This document shows, one piece after another, positions 9,556 through 17,315 of a stretch of 64,000 nucleotides of DNA. This stretch comes from Nocardiopsis sp. YSL2 (GTDB lineage Bacteria > Actinomycetota > Actinomycetes > Streptosporangiales > Streptosporangiaceae), in contig NZ_JAMOAO010000001.1 of NCBI RefSeq assembly GCF_030555055.1, positions 3,162,001 to 3,226,000 of the forward strand. Direction: 5' to 3'. The notes beneath the pieces were generated by a model that saw only the letters and a list, made by a program, of their open reading frames with translations, made no database searches and had not been told where the DNA came from. Made by a program: the position numbers and the translations under genes. Each line of letters starts with the position of its first letter. Position 1 is the stretch's first letter.

Positions 9556-9628
9556 GCCCCCATCGTCTAGCGGCCTAGGACGCCGCCCTTTCAAGGCGGT
9601 AGCGCGGGTTCGAATCCCGTTGGGGGTA
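9556..9628 (+). tRNA. tRNA-Glu (anticodon TTC)
   Basis: 73 nt. Acceptor GCCCCCA pairs with TGGGGGT (terminal G-T). The anticodon stem CCGCC/GGCGG encloses the loop CTTTCAA, anticodon TTC. The T-loop GGTTCGAATCC is standard and no CCA is encoded. It is first in a Glu-Asp-Phe cluster. Confidence 0.96.
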
Positions 9629-9718
9629 CGGCGCGGTTCGAGCACTGCCGGACATCTGGCAGAATGAGTACCGCGACAACGCGCCAGGTCACTGCGACCG
9701 GGTGCGACAACAGAACAA

Positions 9719-9793
9719 GGTCCTGTGGAGCAGTTAGGAGTGCTCGCCACCCTGTCAAGGTGGAGGCCGCGGGTTCAAATCCCGTCAGGACCG
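9719..9793 (+). tRNA. tRNA-Asp (anticodon GTC), copy 1
   Basis: 75 nt. Acceptor GGTCCTG/CAGGACC, anticodon stem CCACC/GGTGG with loop CTGTCAA, anticodon GTC. The same 75-base sequence recurs at 32607-32681. Confidence 0.96.
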
Positions 9794-9820
9794 CTGCGAG
9801 ATCGAGAGATCGTCGCACGC

Positions 9821-9894
9821 GGCTAGGTAGCTCAGTTGGTACGAGCGTCCGCCTGAAAAGCGGAAGGTCGGCGGTTCGACCCCGCCCCTAGCCA
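9821..9894 (+). tRNA. tRNA-Phe (anticodon GAA), integration target of the AICE
   Basis: 74 nt. Acceptor GGCTAGG/CCTAGCC, anticodon stem TCCGC/GCGGA, loop CTGAAAA, anticodon GAA. The 3' part from position 9849 (anticodon stem onward) is the attL core and recurs exactly at 19856-19902, so the element rebuilds a functional tRNA on integration. Confidence 0.97.
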
Positions 9895-9895
9895 C
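9849..9895 (+). repeat. attL core, 47-bp direct repeat within tRNA-Phe
   Basis: Identical base for base to 19856-19902. It covers the tRNA-Phe anticodon arm to its 3' end. Similarity resumes after 7 diverged bases and runs to 9949 (95 of 101 positions identical by my alignment), covering a shared transcription terminator. Confidence 0.96.
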
Positions 9896-9913
9896 CCGGT
9901 ATGAGCAGCACCG

Positions 9914-9946
9914 ACGCCCGGAAGCCCACAGGCTCCGGGCGTTTTT
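9914..9946 (+). terminator. tRNA-Phe terminator, attL copy
   Basis: ACGCCCGGA/TCCGGGCGT, then GCC/GGC around loop CACA with a one-base bulge, followed by TTTTT. It ends the tRNA cluster. A copy with an identical hairpin lies at 19921-19953 beyond attR. Confidence 0.9.
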
Positions 9947-9957
9947 CGTACCCCGTT

Positions 9958-9977
9958 GACAGCAACGTGACAGCAAC
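9958..9977. repeat. Direct repeats GACAGCAAC next to attL (candidate arm sites)
   Basis: GACAGCAAC occurs at 9958-9966 and 9969-9977, 11 bp apart, just past the int stop codon. The same nonamer recurs near attR. Position and spacing suit integrase or excisionase arm-type sites; this is inference. Confidence 0.55.
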
Positions 9978-9981
9978 CGGC

Positions 9982-11229
9982 TCAGCCGAGCGCTTCCCCG
10001 AGCTTCCCCAGAGCCCGCCGCTTGTCATCGAGCGAGGCGTGCGCGTAGATCGTCATCGTGACCCCGATGTCGCTGTGCCCGACGATCTCCCGGACCACCT
10101 GCGGCGGCACCTCCAGGTTCAGCAGCAGCGTCACACACGTGTGCCGCAGGTCGTGGAAACGCACCCCCTCCAGGCCGGCCGAGCGCCGCAGCGGCCCCCA
10201 GCTCCGCCGCAGGTTGTCCGGCTCCAGGGGAGTCCCCCTGCGGGAGGGGAAGACGAGCCCGTGTTCCTCCCAGTCGGGGAAGGCGTCCGAGCGTTCGAGG
10301 AACTGCCGCTTCCGATGCGCCTTGAGCGCGTCCACGCAGAAGCCGGGGAGGGGGACGGTCCGCGCCGAGTCCTCGGTCTTGGGCGGCACCAGGGAGAGCT
10401 TTCCGCCCACCCGTTGCAGGGTGTGGACCACCTCCAGACGACCCGCCTCCAGGTCGACGTCACACCAGCGCAGTCCGAGCAGTTCGCCCCGACGAAGGCC
10501 CAGGCACAGCGCCAGGACGTACAGGGCGTGGAACCGGTCGTTCTCCGATGCCTTGAGCAGACGCCGGGACTGGGCGACGTCCAGGCCCCGGTTCACCGCG
10601 TAGCGGGGCGGCGAGACCTTGACCAGGGACGCCACGTTGCGCGGGATCACCTCCTCACGGACCGCCGTTTGGAGCGCGTTGCGCAGGACGGCGTGGATGG
10701 ACTGCACCATGCGCGCGGAGAGCCTGTGCTCGCAGCATTGGGGTTGGGGGAGCGCGCAGCAGCGGGGTTTGTCTCGGGCGGCGTCGATGCCGTTGCGGCA
10801 GCACTGGCACAGTTGCCGAAGAGTCGTGACGAAGGTCCGCACGTCCCGAGCGGTGAGCTTGGCCAGCCGCTTCTTTCCCAGACTGGGGACGAGGTAACGA
10901 CGGATGACGCCCTCGTACCCCTGCACGGTCTTGGGCCGGCGCTCGGCCCGCACGACGTGTTCCAGCCAGTAGGCCAGGTACTCGGCCACCGTCCAGTTCT
11001 CGGAGGCGACGGGGATACCTCGGTCGGAGTCGGCCAGGAGCTTGTTCAGCTTCGCCCGGGCGTCGGCCTGGTCGCGGCCGTAGCCCTGGACACGCTTGTA
11101 CGTGCCGTCAGTGGCCAACACGTATCCAGCGAAGGCCCAACGGCCGTCCTTGCGCTTCCAGACGCTTCCCTCGCCGTTGGCGCGCCGACGACTCTTGCGC
11201 CGGTTGTTGTTGCTCTCAGAAGCGCTCAC
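9982..11229 (-). CDS. int: Tyrosine site-specific integrase of the AICE
   Basis: 415 residues. The catalytic domain has LRRGELLGLRW (first Arg, about residue 243), HDLRHTCVTLLL (His-x-x-Arg, about 360), GHSDIGVT, and the nucleophile in TMTIYAHAS (about 395). An N-terminal AP2-like arm-binding region (GSVWKRKDGRWAFAGYV) and a SAM-like core-binding domain precede it. Between these, residues about 138-166 hold an insert with eight cysteines and one His (CQCC, PRCCA, QCCEHR), likely binding zinc. The GTG start overlaps the excisionase stop by GTGA. It catalyses recombination between attP and the tRNA-Phe attB. Confidence 0.95.
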   Translation of the reverse strand: MSASESNNNRRKSRRRANGEGSVWKRKDGRWAFAGYVLATDGTYKRVQGYGRDQADARAKLNKLLADSDRGIPVASENWTVAEYLAYWLEHVVRAERRPKTVQGYEGVIRRYLVPSLGKKRLAKLTARDVRTFVTTLRQLCQCCRNGIDAARDKPRCCALPQPQCCEHRLSARMVQSIHAVLRNALQTAVREEVIPRNVASLVKVSPPRYAVNRGLDVAQSRRLLKASENDRFHALYVLALCLGLRRGELLGLRWCDVDLEAGRLEVVHTLQRVGGKLSLVPPKTEDSARTVPLPGFCVDALKAHRKRQFLERSDAFPDWEEHGLVFPSRRGTPLEPDNLRRSWGPLRRSAGLEGVRFHDLRHTCVTLLLNLEVPPQVVREIVGHSDIGVTMTIYAHASLDDKRRALGKLGEALG

Positions 11230-11408
11230 GCGGCGTCCTCCAGGGCTTCCAGGCACTCGGGGAGCGCGGCGACTGGGACCAGGCGCCGGCGGCCGATCTT
11301 GACCGTGCGGAGGGTGCGGGAGCGGATGAGGTTGTAGACCATCCAGCGGCTCACGCGGAGACGCTCGGCGGCCTCTTCGACGGTCAGGAGGAGTTCGGTC
11401 ATGATCAC
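11226..11408 (-). CDS. xis: Excisionase (winged HTH, MerR/BldC-like)
   Basis: 60 residues, essentially one DNA-binding domain: LTVEEAAERLRVSRWMVYNL followed by RTVKIGRRRLVPVAAL, the excisionase/HTH_17 pattern. A GTG at 11408 overlaps the rep stop by GTGA and sits about 6 bases after AGGAAG; an ATG at 11402 is the alternative. Its stop overlaps the int start. AICE excisionases bend attL/attR DNA so that the integrase favours excision. Translational coupling rep-xis-int suggests one transcript. Confidence 0.92.
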   Translation of the reverse strand: MIMTELLLTVEEAAERLRVSRWMVYNLIRSRTLRTVKIGRRRLVPVAALPECLEALEDAA

Positions 11409-13090
11409 GCTGCTTCCTGCTCAGGGGTTGCCGAATGTTCGGGAGTACGAGCGGCGTCGAGTTGGGCGCGGCGTTTGAGTGCTTCGCCCACGGCCCGGAG
11501 GAGGCGTTGTTCGCGGGGAGCGACGTCCGGGTCTGTGGGTCGGGCCAGCTCCCAGGCGAAGGAGCCCGAGGCGACGGACAGCAGTGGGGGACGAGGGTTG
11601 TCCTCGTCGCCCTGGCCGTGGTTGGTGGGGTCGATGCCGAGGGCGTCCAGGACCCAGGTCAGCCGGTCCGCCTTGTGGTCAGCCAGGGTCTTTCCTGACC
11701 ACTTGCGCGAGACCAGGACGCGACGGCCCGCGTAGCCCAGGTGTTCGCGGCGGTGTGCCTTGGACCGGCAGAATCCCGGACGCATCCCCGCTTTGGCGTT
11801 CTCGGGCTGGATGCCGTAGCGGAGCCAGTTCGCGCACCGGGGCGAGCACGGCTCGAACCGCAAGGCGTCCAGGAGGCGGTCTACGTGCTGTTCCTGCCGG
11901 ACGGTTTCGGCGGCGTGGCACTCGGCGATGTCCTTCGTCAGGTACTTGGCCAGGTAGCGCACACACCGGTCAGCGTCAGCCGAGCCAGCAACCACACCCT
12001 TGGCGTCCACCTGACGGCCGAACCGCGCGACGTGGTGGGGTTCGGCGTCGGGGTCCTCGTCCAAGGCGTCCAATGCTTCGTCCCACGTGGGTAGAAGTTC
12101 GCCCGTGTCAGGGTCGAGGAACGTTCCCGCGGATTCGTCCCACACCGGCAGGTGATCGCCCTCGAACACGACCCGCTCAGCCGGAGGCCACCACACCTGG
12201 TGGTACGTCGCGGCCGCGATCTGGCGCAGTTCGGCCCGGGGAATGGTGCCTCGTGTGGCCATGTGCAGGTGTGGGGCCAGGCGGCGTTGGGGTTCCACGG
12301 CTGCGAAGTACTGCACGTCGAACCCGGCCACCCGTCGCAGGTTCTGCACGAACCGGTCCACCAGCTTGGAGAAGTGCAGCGCGTCCCGAGCCGCACGCCG
12401 GTAGTCATACGTCGAGAAGTCGACCGGAGTCCCGTCCGAGCGCACCCGCCCGTACGAGTCGAGCGTGAGCGTGATGAATAGCGAGGGCCGGAACACCTTG
12501 CCCGACGAGGGGTCAGTGAAGGCCCGGCCGACCGTCTTGCGGGTCATGGGTCGCTTGGGAAGGTCGGGGACGTCCTGTCGACGCTTGGTCGAGCGCACCC
12601 GGCGCGACCCCGACGACGAGGAGTCAGCCGAGCGGGTGACCGAGCCCCGCAGTCCGGACGCCGTGATCTCCTCATCAAGGTCAGCAATGACGGCGTCCAG
12701 TTGCGCCAAGTCCTCAGCCGAGGCCGCGCCCGTGGAGGCCAGGCGGTCCCGTTCGGCGGTCACTATCGCCCGCTGTTCCACCCACCCGCGCTGTTCCTCG
12801 GAGGGCGGGTCAGGTTCTACGACGGGTTCCTCGGCGAGGTGCCAGCCCTCTTCGCACTGCGTCCGCCGAAGCGATCTCTTCCGTTTGGCACAGGCCGGAC
12901 ACCGCGATTCCAGCGTGGACCCGCACGGGACATCAACGATCTCGGTTGCCCCAGTCGTGACATCAGTTCGTCGGAGGGAGACAGGCCGGATGCACACCCC
13001 GTGGTCGGCGGCGACCTGTTCGGCGACCTCACGGGCCAGGGGTTGCGCCAGCCGTTCCGCCCGGGTGGACTTACCTGTAGGCGTCGGCAT
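11405..13090 (-). CDS. RepSA-like rolling-circle replication initiator
   Basis: 561 residues from ATG at 13090 after GGGTGGGCTG. Motifs in order: a cysteine pair SRCPACAKRKRS then CEEGWH near residues 80-100 (zinc-binding-like), FITLTLDSYGR near 206 (motif I), RLAPHLHMATRG near 273 (HxH, metal-binding motif II), and RCVRYLAKYLTKD near 378 (Tyr/Lys motif III). These match RepSA-type initiators of pSAM2-like AICEs, which nick the double-strand origin of the excised circle. The C-terminus (about 430-560) carries PGFCRSKAHRREHLGYAGRR. It is coupled to xis by overlap. Confidence 0.9.
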   Translation of the reverse strand: MPTPTGKSTRAERLAQPLAREVAEQVAADHGVCIRPVSLRRTDVTTGATEIVDVPCGSTLESRCPACAKRKRSLRRTQCEEGWHLAEEPVVEPDPPSEEQRGWVEQRAIVTAERDRLASTGAASAEDLAQLDAVIADLDEEITASGLRGSVTRSADSSSSGSRRVRSTKRRQDVPDLPKRPMTRKTVGRAFTDPSSGKVFRPSLFITLTLDSYGRVRSDGTPVDFSTYDYRRAARDALHFSKLVDRFVQNLRRVAGFDVQYFAAVEPQRRLAPHLHMATRGTIPRAELRQIAAATYHQVWWPPAERVVFEGDHLPVWDESAGTFLDPDTGELLPTWDEALDALDEDPDAEPHHVARFGRQVDAKGVVAGSADADRCVRYLAKYLTKDIAECHAAETVRQEQHVDRLLDALRFEPCSPRCANWLRYGIQPENAKAGMRPGFCRSKAHRREHLGYAGRRVLVSRKWSGKTLADHKADRLTWVLDALGIDPTNHGQGDEDNPRPPLLSVASGSFAWELARPTDPDVAPREQRLLRAVGEALKRRAQLDAARTPEHSATPEQEAA

Positions 13091-13131
13091 CAGCCCACCC
13101 CCACGACCACAGAGCGGGAGTCCCCCACCGC

Positions 13132-13353
13132 ATGTACACCAAGCGCCCAAGTAGGAGGAACCTGTTCGTCAGCGGCGGTCTGATCGCCTTCGCCTGTACC
13201 GAACTCGTGTACGGCCTCCTGTCCACCGCGTGGTTCGCGCTCTCGCTCGGAGTGGTCTTCCTGCCGTTCGCCGTCCTCATGTTTCGCCACGACCTGGCTC
13301 AGTACCGCGCGCATCAGGAAGCCTCCCCGTCCGAGGACGAGCCCGCGCCGTAG
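13132..13353 (+). CDS. Small two-helix membrane protein, antisense within the AICE
   Basis: 73 residues on the strand opposite to rep and tra, filling the gap between them and overlapping the 3' end of the FtsK gene by 40 bp. Two hydrophobic segments (LFVSGGLIAFACTELVYGLL and AWFALSLGVVFLPFAVLMF) are followed by an acidic tail. Third codon positions are strongly GC, as in real genes here, while the opposing minus-strand frames read as low-complexity charged peptides. AICEs often carry small membrane Spd proteins for spread between hyphal compartments; homology is not shown. GGGAG lies 19 bases upstream, which is far. Confidence 0.5.
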   Translation: MYTKRPSRRNLFVSGGLIAFACTELVYGLLSTAWFALSLGVVFLPFAVLMFRHDLAQYRAHQEASPSEDEPAP

Positions 13354-14744
13354 ACCTCGGTCATGGCCGTGATGTCGTCGTCAGAGACGTAGGCGGCCCG
13401 CACCCGCACCGGGGCCGGTGAGCCCTCCAGGCGGACGTAGGCCACACCGGGAAACGTGGGGTCGATCAGGTGAGCCTCAGCGCCGCGTTCCCGTGCACCC
13501 TCACCGAGGACCATGTCCACCTGCGATGCCTCGTCCAACCGAAGGGCGACCTTGTCAGGGAAGAGGTTGCGCAGGTTCATGACCTCCTTACGGGGGTCCT
13601 GGAGCGCGGCCAGGACCGCGAACCCGACCGAACGGCCCTGCGAGGTCAGGGTGGCGATGGCGTTCTCAGCCCGACGCCGCACATCCCGGTCAGGGTGGTA
13701 GGCGGTCAGAAACGCGACCTCGTCCAGGAGCACGACCACGAACGGGTCATCGGTCGTGGGCACGTGAGAGCGCTGCTTGCCCGCGTAGCGCTGCGCCCGT
13801 TCCTGCATGTCGGCCACTGCCCGTTCGAGCAGGGCCACGGCGGATTCGCCGTCGTCGGCGTGCTGGGCGAACAGGTCTCGTCCGTAGGCGAGTTCCATGC
13901 GCTTGGGGTCGATCGCCCACACCTGTGCCGTCCCGTCAGCCAACGCGGGAAGCATGGCCCGGACCGCCGACCAGATCACCGAGCCCTTCCCAGCCCCGGT
14001 CACACCGACCACCAGCACGTGTGTGCCATGGAGCTTGAGCAACCAGGGTGAGCCGTCCTCACGCCGCCCGACAGGAAGTGCGTCGAGTTCTACGTAGTGG
14101 GTCATCGGGAAGGCGTCGATCGGTTCGGCCAGGGTGTCGTGTCGGGGGAACTCCAAGGTGATGTCACGGGGTCCGTTCGCGATCACCCGGCAGGAGGGGG
14201 CGGCGAACCCGTGCGCCAGTTCGGTCACCCGGTGTTCGAAGTCGGCCGGAGCGGTGCCCGCGACGAGGGAGACCCGGACGCGGTCGGCCCAGGTGTCACA
14301 GGTGACGCGACGAATGCGAGGCAGGTAGCGGCGTTCCTGGTAGGACTCGGCCAGCCCGGAGATCACCAGCACGGGTTGCCAGTGCCGCCGGTAGACGAAC
14401 ACGTGCCGCCACCAGGCGAGCATGCGCAGGGTGACCCAGGTCCGGTAGGAGTCGGGCCAGGTGCGCCACCACACCAGCGAGGTTACAGCGGCAGTGGCCC
14501 AGAGTCCGGCCAGACCCGGCCAGCCCAGCCACCACCACGCTGCGAACGACACGGTCACGGTGGCGACGAGGACGGGGAACCGGAACGGCAGCGCGACCAG
14601 GAACCGGGTCAGCCGCCAGATCCAGGAGGCCAGCACGACGATGCCCGGGGTTTCCACGATTGGCGTCGTGAACCGCACCCCCTGGGCGGGAGTGGGGAGC
14701 GTCGGAGAGGTCTGGGCAGCGCCCACCTTGGGCTGACGCAGCAT
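13314..14744 (-). CDS. FtsK/SpoIIIE-type conjugative DNA translocase (TraSA-like)
   Basis: 476 residues. Two or three N-terminal hydrophobic segments around residues 35-95 (VTVSFAAWWWLGWPGLAGLW) anchor it. The motor domain has Walker A VVGVTGAGKGS at about 248 and Walker B VVVLLDEVAFL at about 340, followed by NAIATLTSQGRSVGFAVLAALQ typical of FtsK domains. In pSAM2-like AICEs this single protein assembles at the mycelial tip and pumps double-stranded DNA. ATG at 14744 overlaps the upstream gene's stop (TGATG); a GTG at 14747 is possible. Confidence 0.93.
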   Translation of the reverse strand: MLRQPKVGAAQTSPTLPTPAQGVRFTTPIVETPGIVVLASWIWRLTRFLVALPFRFPVLVATVTVSFAAWWWLGWPGLAGLWATAAVTSLVWWRTWPDSYRTWVTLRMLAWWRHVFVYRRHWQPVLVISGLAESYQERRYLPRIRRVTCDTWADRVRVSLVAGTAPADFEHRVTELAHGFAAPSCRVIANGPRDITLEFPRHDTLAEPIDAFPMTHYVELDALPVGRREDGSPWLLKLHGTHVLVVGVTGAGKGSVIWSAVRAMLPALADGTAQVWAIDPKRMELAYGRDLFAQHADDGESAVALLERAVADMQERAQRYAGKQRSHVPTTDDPFVVVLLDEVAFLTAYHPDRDVRRRAENAIATLTSQGRSVGFAVLAALQDPRKEVMNLRNLFPDKVALRLDEASQVDMVLGEGARERGAEAHLIDPTFPGVAYVRLEGSPAPVRVRAAYVSDDDITAMTEVYGAGSSSDGEAS

Positions 14745-14995
14745 CACACCTCACCGCCGTTCACGGTGTCGATCTCTGCCAGGAGCCGGTCACGGGCCAC
14801 CCGGGCCCGAGAAGCGGCGCGGCCCGCTTCGGGGTTGTCGTCCCGCTCGGCGATGGCGGCGAACACGCGCGCCTTGAAGTCGAAGAACGCCGCACGCTCG
14901 GCCGTGGTCGTGCGCGGCTTGTCGAACTCTGCGAGGAAGGCCCGGACGAGCTGCGAGCCGGTCAGCGTGGACACGTCGGGTCGGTTTTCGGACAT
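14744..14995 (-). CDS. Small conserved AICE protein upstream of tra
   Basis: 83 residues, charged and helical (ERAAFFDFKARVFAAIAER, ASRARVARDRLLAEIDTV), with no recognised domain. GAGGTG lies 8 bases before the ATG and the stop overlaps the FtsK-like start, so it is co-translated with the translocase. Small genes in this position are common in AICEs. Function unknown. Confidence 0.75.
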   Translation of the reverse strand: MSENRPDVSTLTGSQLVRAFLAEFDKPRTTTAERAAFFDFKARVFAAIAERDDNPEAGRAASRARVARDRLLAEIDTVNGGEV

Positions 14996-15096
14996 ACTGA
15001 GGACACCTCTTCTGAAAGTTGGGAAGCTTCCGGGAGGGTTGTAGGGGCGGCTAGGTGTTGGAGCACCAGGCCGCCCCGTCTCATGTCATGCGGCGT

Positions 15097-15504
15097 TCAG
15101 GCCGCATCCTTGGCGGGGGCGCGACGACCGCCCGCAGCACCACCGGGAGCCTTCACGCCACGGGCCCGCAGCGAGTACGCCACCCGGGGGCGGCGGCCGT
15201 TGTCGTCGACGTAGGGCATGACCGCCATCGCCTCGAACTCGATCGGCCGGAACGGCAGCCCGGGAACCTCATCGGGCAGGGTCGGGCACACCTCGGCGGC
15301 AACCTTGACCTTCACCGACTTGGCCTTGCCCCGCGCCTCTGGGTCGGCGTCGATCACGTCCACCGCCCACAGCGGCAACCCCGACTCCTTGTCCATCTGC
15401 GGACGCTTGGTCTCGAAATCGGTGATCGCCTCCACACCCAGCGCGAACGCACCGTGTGGGAACACCGTCCCGAACGCGACCGGCAACGCACCCTGGATAG
15501 CCAT
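15097..15504 (-). CDS. Plasmid replication/integration/excision activator-like protein
   Basis: 135 residues: MAIQGALPVAFGTVFPHGAF, LPLWAVDVIDADPEARGKAK, then GLPFRPIEFEAMAV and RVAYSLRARG. This pattern is what I recall of AICE proteins annotated as 'plasmid replication, integration and excision activator'; the assignment is from memory. It lacks a helix-turn-helix and looks like a beta-rich single domain with a basic Gly/Ala tail. It is transcribed toward tra, and a perfect palindrome (15620-15638) lies 116 bp upstream, so the element's regulator may control this operon. Confidence 0.7.
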   Translation of the reverse strand: MAIQGALPVAFGTVFPHGAFALGVEAITDFETKRPQMDKESGLPLWAVDVIDADPEARGKAKSVKVKVAAEVCPTLPDEVPGLPFRPIEFEAMAVMPYVDDNGRRPRVAYSLRARGVKAPGGAAGGRRAPAKDAA

Positions 15505-15619
15505 GCGGACTCCTCACCACGCCTGTTGGCGCAAACGAAAGTGTGTGGTCGGCCGCACCCCTCCACAGCAGGAAGGATCGTGCGACCTACCACACACTAA
15601 TCCGCACTTTTTGTTTTGT

Positions 15620-15638
15620 CTAGTACATGAAGTACTAG
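15620..15638. promoter_or_regulatory. Perfect palindrome CTAGTAC-N5-GTACTAG
   Basis: CTAGTAC-ATGAA-GTACTAG, 7-bp arms, in an AT-rich gap between the XRE gene's 3' end and the activator-like gene, upstream of the latter. The GTACTA/TAGTAC core recurs at 17256-17263 in the divergent promoter of the XRE operon. It is a likely operator of the XRE-TPR regulator. Confidence 0.65.
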
Positions 15639-15645
15639 CTAGCAC

Positions 15646-16854
15646 TCAGAGTGCGCCTACCCTTCGAGCCAGGCCGGTCAGCGCTGTGCCGGCCGGGTCC
15701 TGGATCGCCAGCAGGTCACCGACGACCTGTCGCACGATCGGGTGCGAGTGGACCTGTTCAGGCGTGATCCGCTCGGCCTCCTCCAACGTGGACACGGCCG
15801 TGTCGGCGTTGCGGCGTTGGAGCTGGGCGCGTGCCACGTCGATGAGGAACCGGCCCCGGCGCTCCGGGGACAGGATGGACACGTCCACCTCGTCCGCCGC
15901 CCGCAGTGCCACGCCCGCGTCGCCCAGGTCCACGGCCACGGACACCTCGTGCAGACCCACGTTCGCCGGTCCGAACTCGGTGTTGAAGTCGTTGCGCTCT
16001 CCGCCGATGGCGTCTGCGATGCGTTTCGCCTCGGCCACGTGCCGATAGGCGACCGTGGCCTTGTTGCCGCGTGCGGCGGCGACCGCCCGTTGCAGGGTCA
16101 GTGCGCCGAAGACGGACATCGCTTCGGGGTTGCCCTCCTCCACCAGGCCGCCCAGTGCCTCACACGCGGTCTGCGCTGTGGCCTCCACCTGGTCGTAGTG
16201 GCGCGCACCCTGGAAGGTCAGGCACAGGCGGAACTCGCCAGCCGCCATGAGGAGCGGATCTTCCGCCCGCTCGGCCGCAGTGATGGCGCGGTCGGCGGCG
16301 ATCCAGGCCGCTTCGTACTCGCCCAGGCGGGACAGCGTGGACGAGCAGGCCCGGTAGGCGGCGTTGAGGAGCCGGAACAGTTCCAGGCGTTCGCCGTTGG
16401 GGACCGAGCGTGCGGCCGACTCCAGGTCGGGGATCAGCGATTCCAGGATCTCGGTCAGCTCCATGTAGGCGCTGGCGTGCGTCAGCTCCCAGGCACGATC
16501 GACCCGCTGGCGGAGGTCGTCCATGTCGACCGTCGCGGGGTTGCGGCGCAGCAGCGCGGCCAGGGCGTGCGATCCGCTCAGGATCAGCCGCAGGCGGCTA
16601 CTGCCCGGAGGTTCCTCGTTGGAGGCGGCGACGATGGGAGCCTCCGCGGCGAGCTCGGACACGGGAATGTCCAGGACCTCGGCCAGCTTTTCGAGGACCA
16701 CCATGCGGTCGACTTTGCGCACCCCGCGTTCTACCTGGGACACCCAGGTCTCGGAACGTCCGACGAGTCCGGCGAACTCGCGTTGGGACAGGCCGCGCTG
16801 TTTGCGGTGCTTGGCCACCTTGCGGCCCAGCGCCTTCTGGTAGTCGGTGCTCAT
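15646..16854 (-). CDS. XRE-family HTH regulator with TPR-like C-terminus
   Basis: 402 residues. Residues about 9-65 form an HTH_XRE domain (GRKVAKHRKQRGLSQREFAG, GRSETWVSQVERGVRKV). The remaining 330 residues are alpha-helical repeats with TPR-like pairs (LNAAYRACSSTLSRLGEYEA, EAERITPEQV), as in regulators that sense a peptide or protein partner. ATG at 16854 overlaps the stop of the ABM gene (ATGA), so the two are co-translated. It probably controls maintenance, replication or transfer of the element through TAGTAC palindromes. The start excludes a long upstream frame that belongs to the ABM gene region. Confidence 0.88.
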   Translation of the reverse strand: MSTDYQKALGRKVAKHRKQRGLSQREFAGLVGRSETWVSQVERGVRKVDRMVVLEKLAEVLDIPVSELAAEAPIVAASNEEPPGSSRLRLILSGSHALAALLRRNPATVDMDDLRQRVDRAWELTHASAYMELTEILESLIPDLESAARSVPNGERLELFRLLNAAYRACSSTLSRLGEYEAAWIAADRAITAAERAEDPLLMAAGEFRLCLTFQGARHYDQVEATAQTACEALGGLVEEGNPEAMSVFGALTLQRAVAAARGNKATVAYRHVAEAKRIADAIGGERNDFNTEFGPANVGLHEVSVAVDLGDAGVALRAADEVDVSILSPERRGRFLIDVARAQLQRRNADTAVSTLEEAERITPEQVHSHPIVRQVVGDLLAIQDPAGTALTGLARRVGAL

Positions 16855-17159
16855 TCCTGGACACCCTTGCCGTCCATCAGCGCGAGGAAGTCCACGTCCA
16901 CCGAGGCCAGGAAGGCACCGCGAGCGTCCAGGAACCGCTTCACGTGCGGCTGTTCCTCGTGTGCCTCGAAGGCGGCGCGGTCGGCGTACAGCTCGTAGAA
17001 GATCCGCTCCAGCGGCTTGCCCTCCACCGTGTGGACCGCGTACACGAGCGTCCCCGGTTCGCTCTGGCGGATGTGCGGGAGCGTCTCCGCCACCAGGGCG
17101 TCGAAGCCGTCGGCAGCAGCCTCGTCCTTGAGCGTGAACCGCACAGACAGTCCGAACAT
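16851..17159 (-). CDS. ABM-fold (antibiotic biosynthesis monooxygenase-like) protein in the AICE
   Basis: 102 residues, a dimeric alpha-beta barrel domain: FGLSVRFTLKDEA, FDALVAETLPHIRQSEPGTL, then FYELYADRAAFEAHEEQPHV. ABM proteins oxidise quinol-like substrates without cofactor or act as sensors. Here the gene is first in an operon with the XRE regulator and overlaps its start by ATGA, which favours a signal-related role over catalysis; that is inference. GGGAG precedes the ATG by about 9 bases. Confidence 0.85.
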   Translation of the reverse strand: MFGLSVRFTLKDEAAADGFDALVAETLPHIRQSEPGTLVYAVHTVEGKPLERIFYELYADRAAFEAHEEQPHVKRFLDARGAFLASVDVDFLALMDGKGVQE

Positions 17160-17237
17160 GGGGCACTCTCCCTCACTTCGACTACAAGACCCGTACTTAT
17201 TGTGCGCGCAAACCAGTGCGCTACACACGCATTCAAT

Positions 17238-17265
17238 GTACGGTAGCCGTACTAATAGTACTAGT
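17238..17265. promoter_or_regulatory. Overlapping palindromes in divergent AICE promoter
   Basis: GTACGG-TAG-CCGTAC (17238-17252) and TAGTACTA (17256-17263) overlapping ACTAGT, midway between the ABM/XRE operon (leftward) and the ATP-binding-protein gene (rightward). They share the TAGTAC core with 15620-15638. Probable autoregulatory operators. Confidence 0.6.
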
Positions 17266-17315
17266 CATGCAGCTCAGTGTCCGCCCCCTGCGCTCAGAGC
17301 ACGAGGTGAAACCCC

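Noticed and set aside
13090-13314. Reverse-strand 69-74 codon frames filling the rep-tra gap.
   Set aside because: The predicted peptides are low-complexity and charged, without a ribosome site, whereas the opposite strand encodes a plausible two-helix membrane protein.
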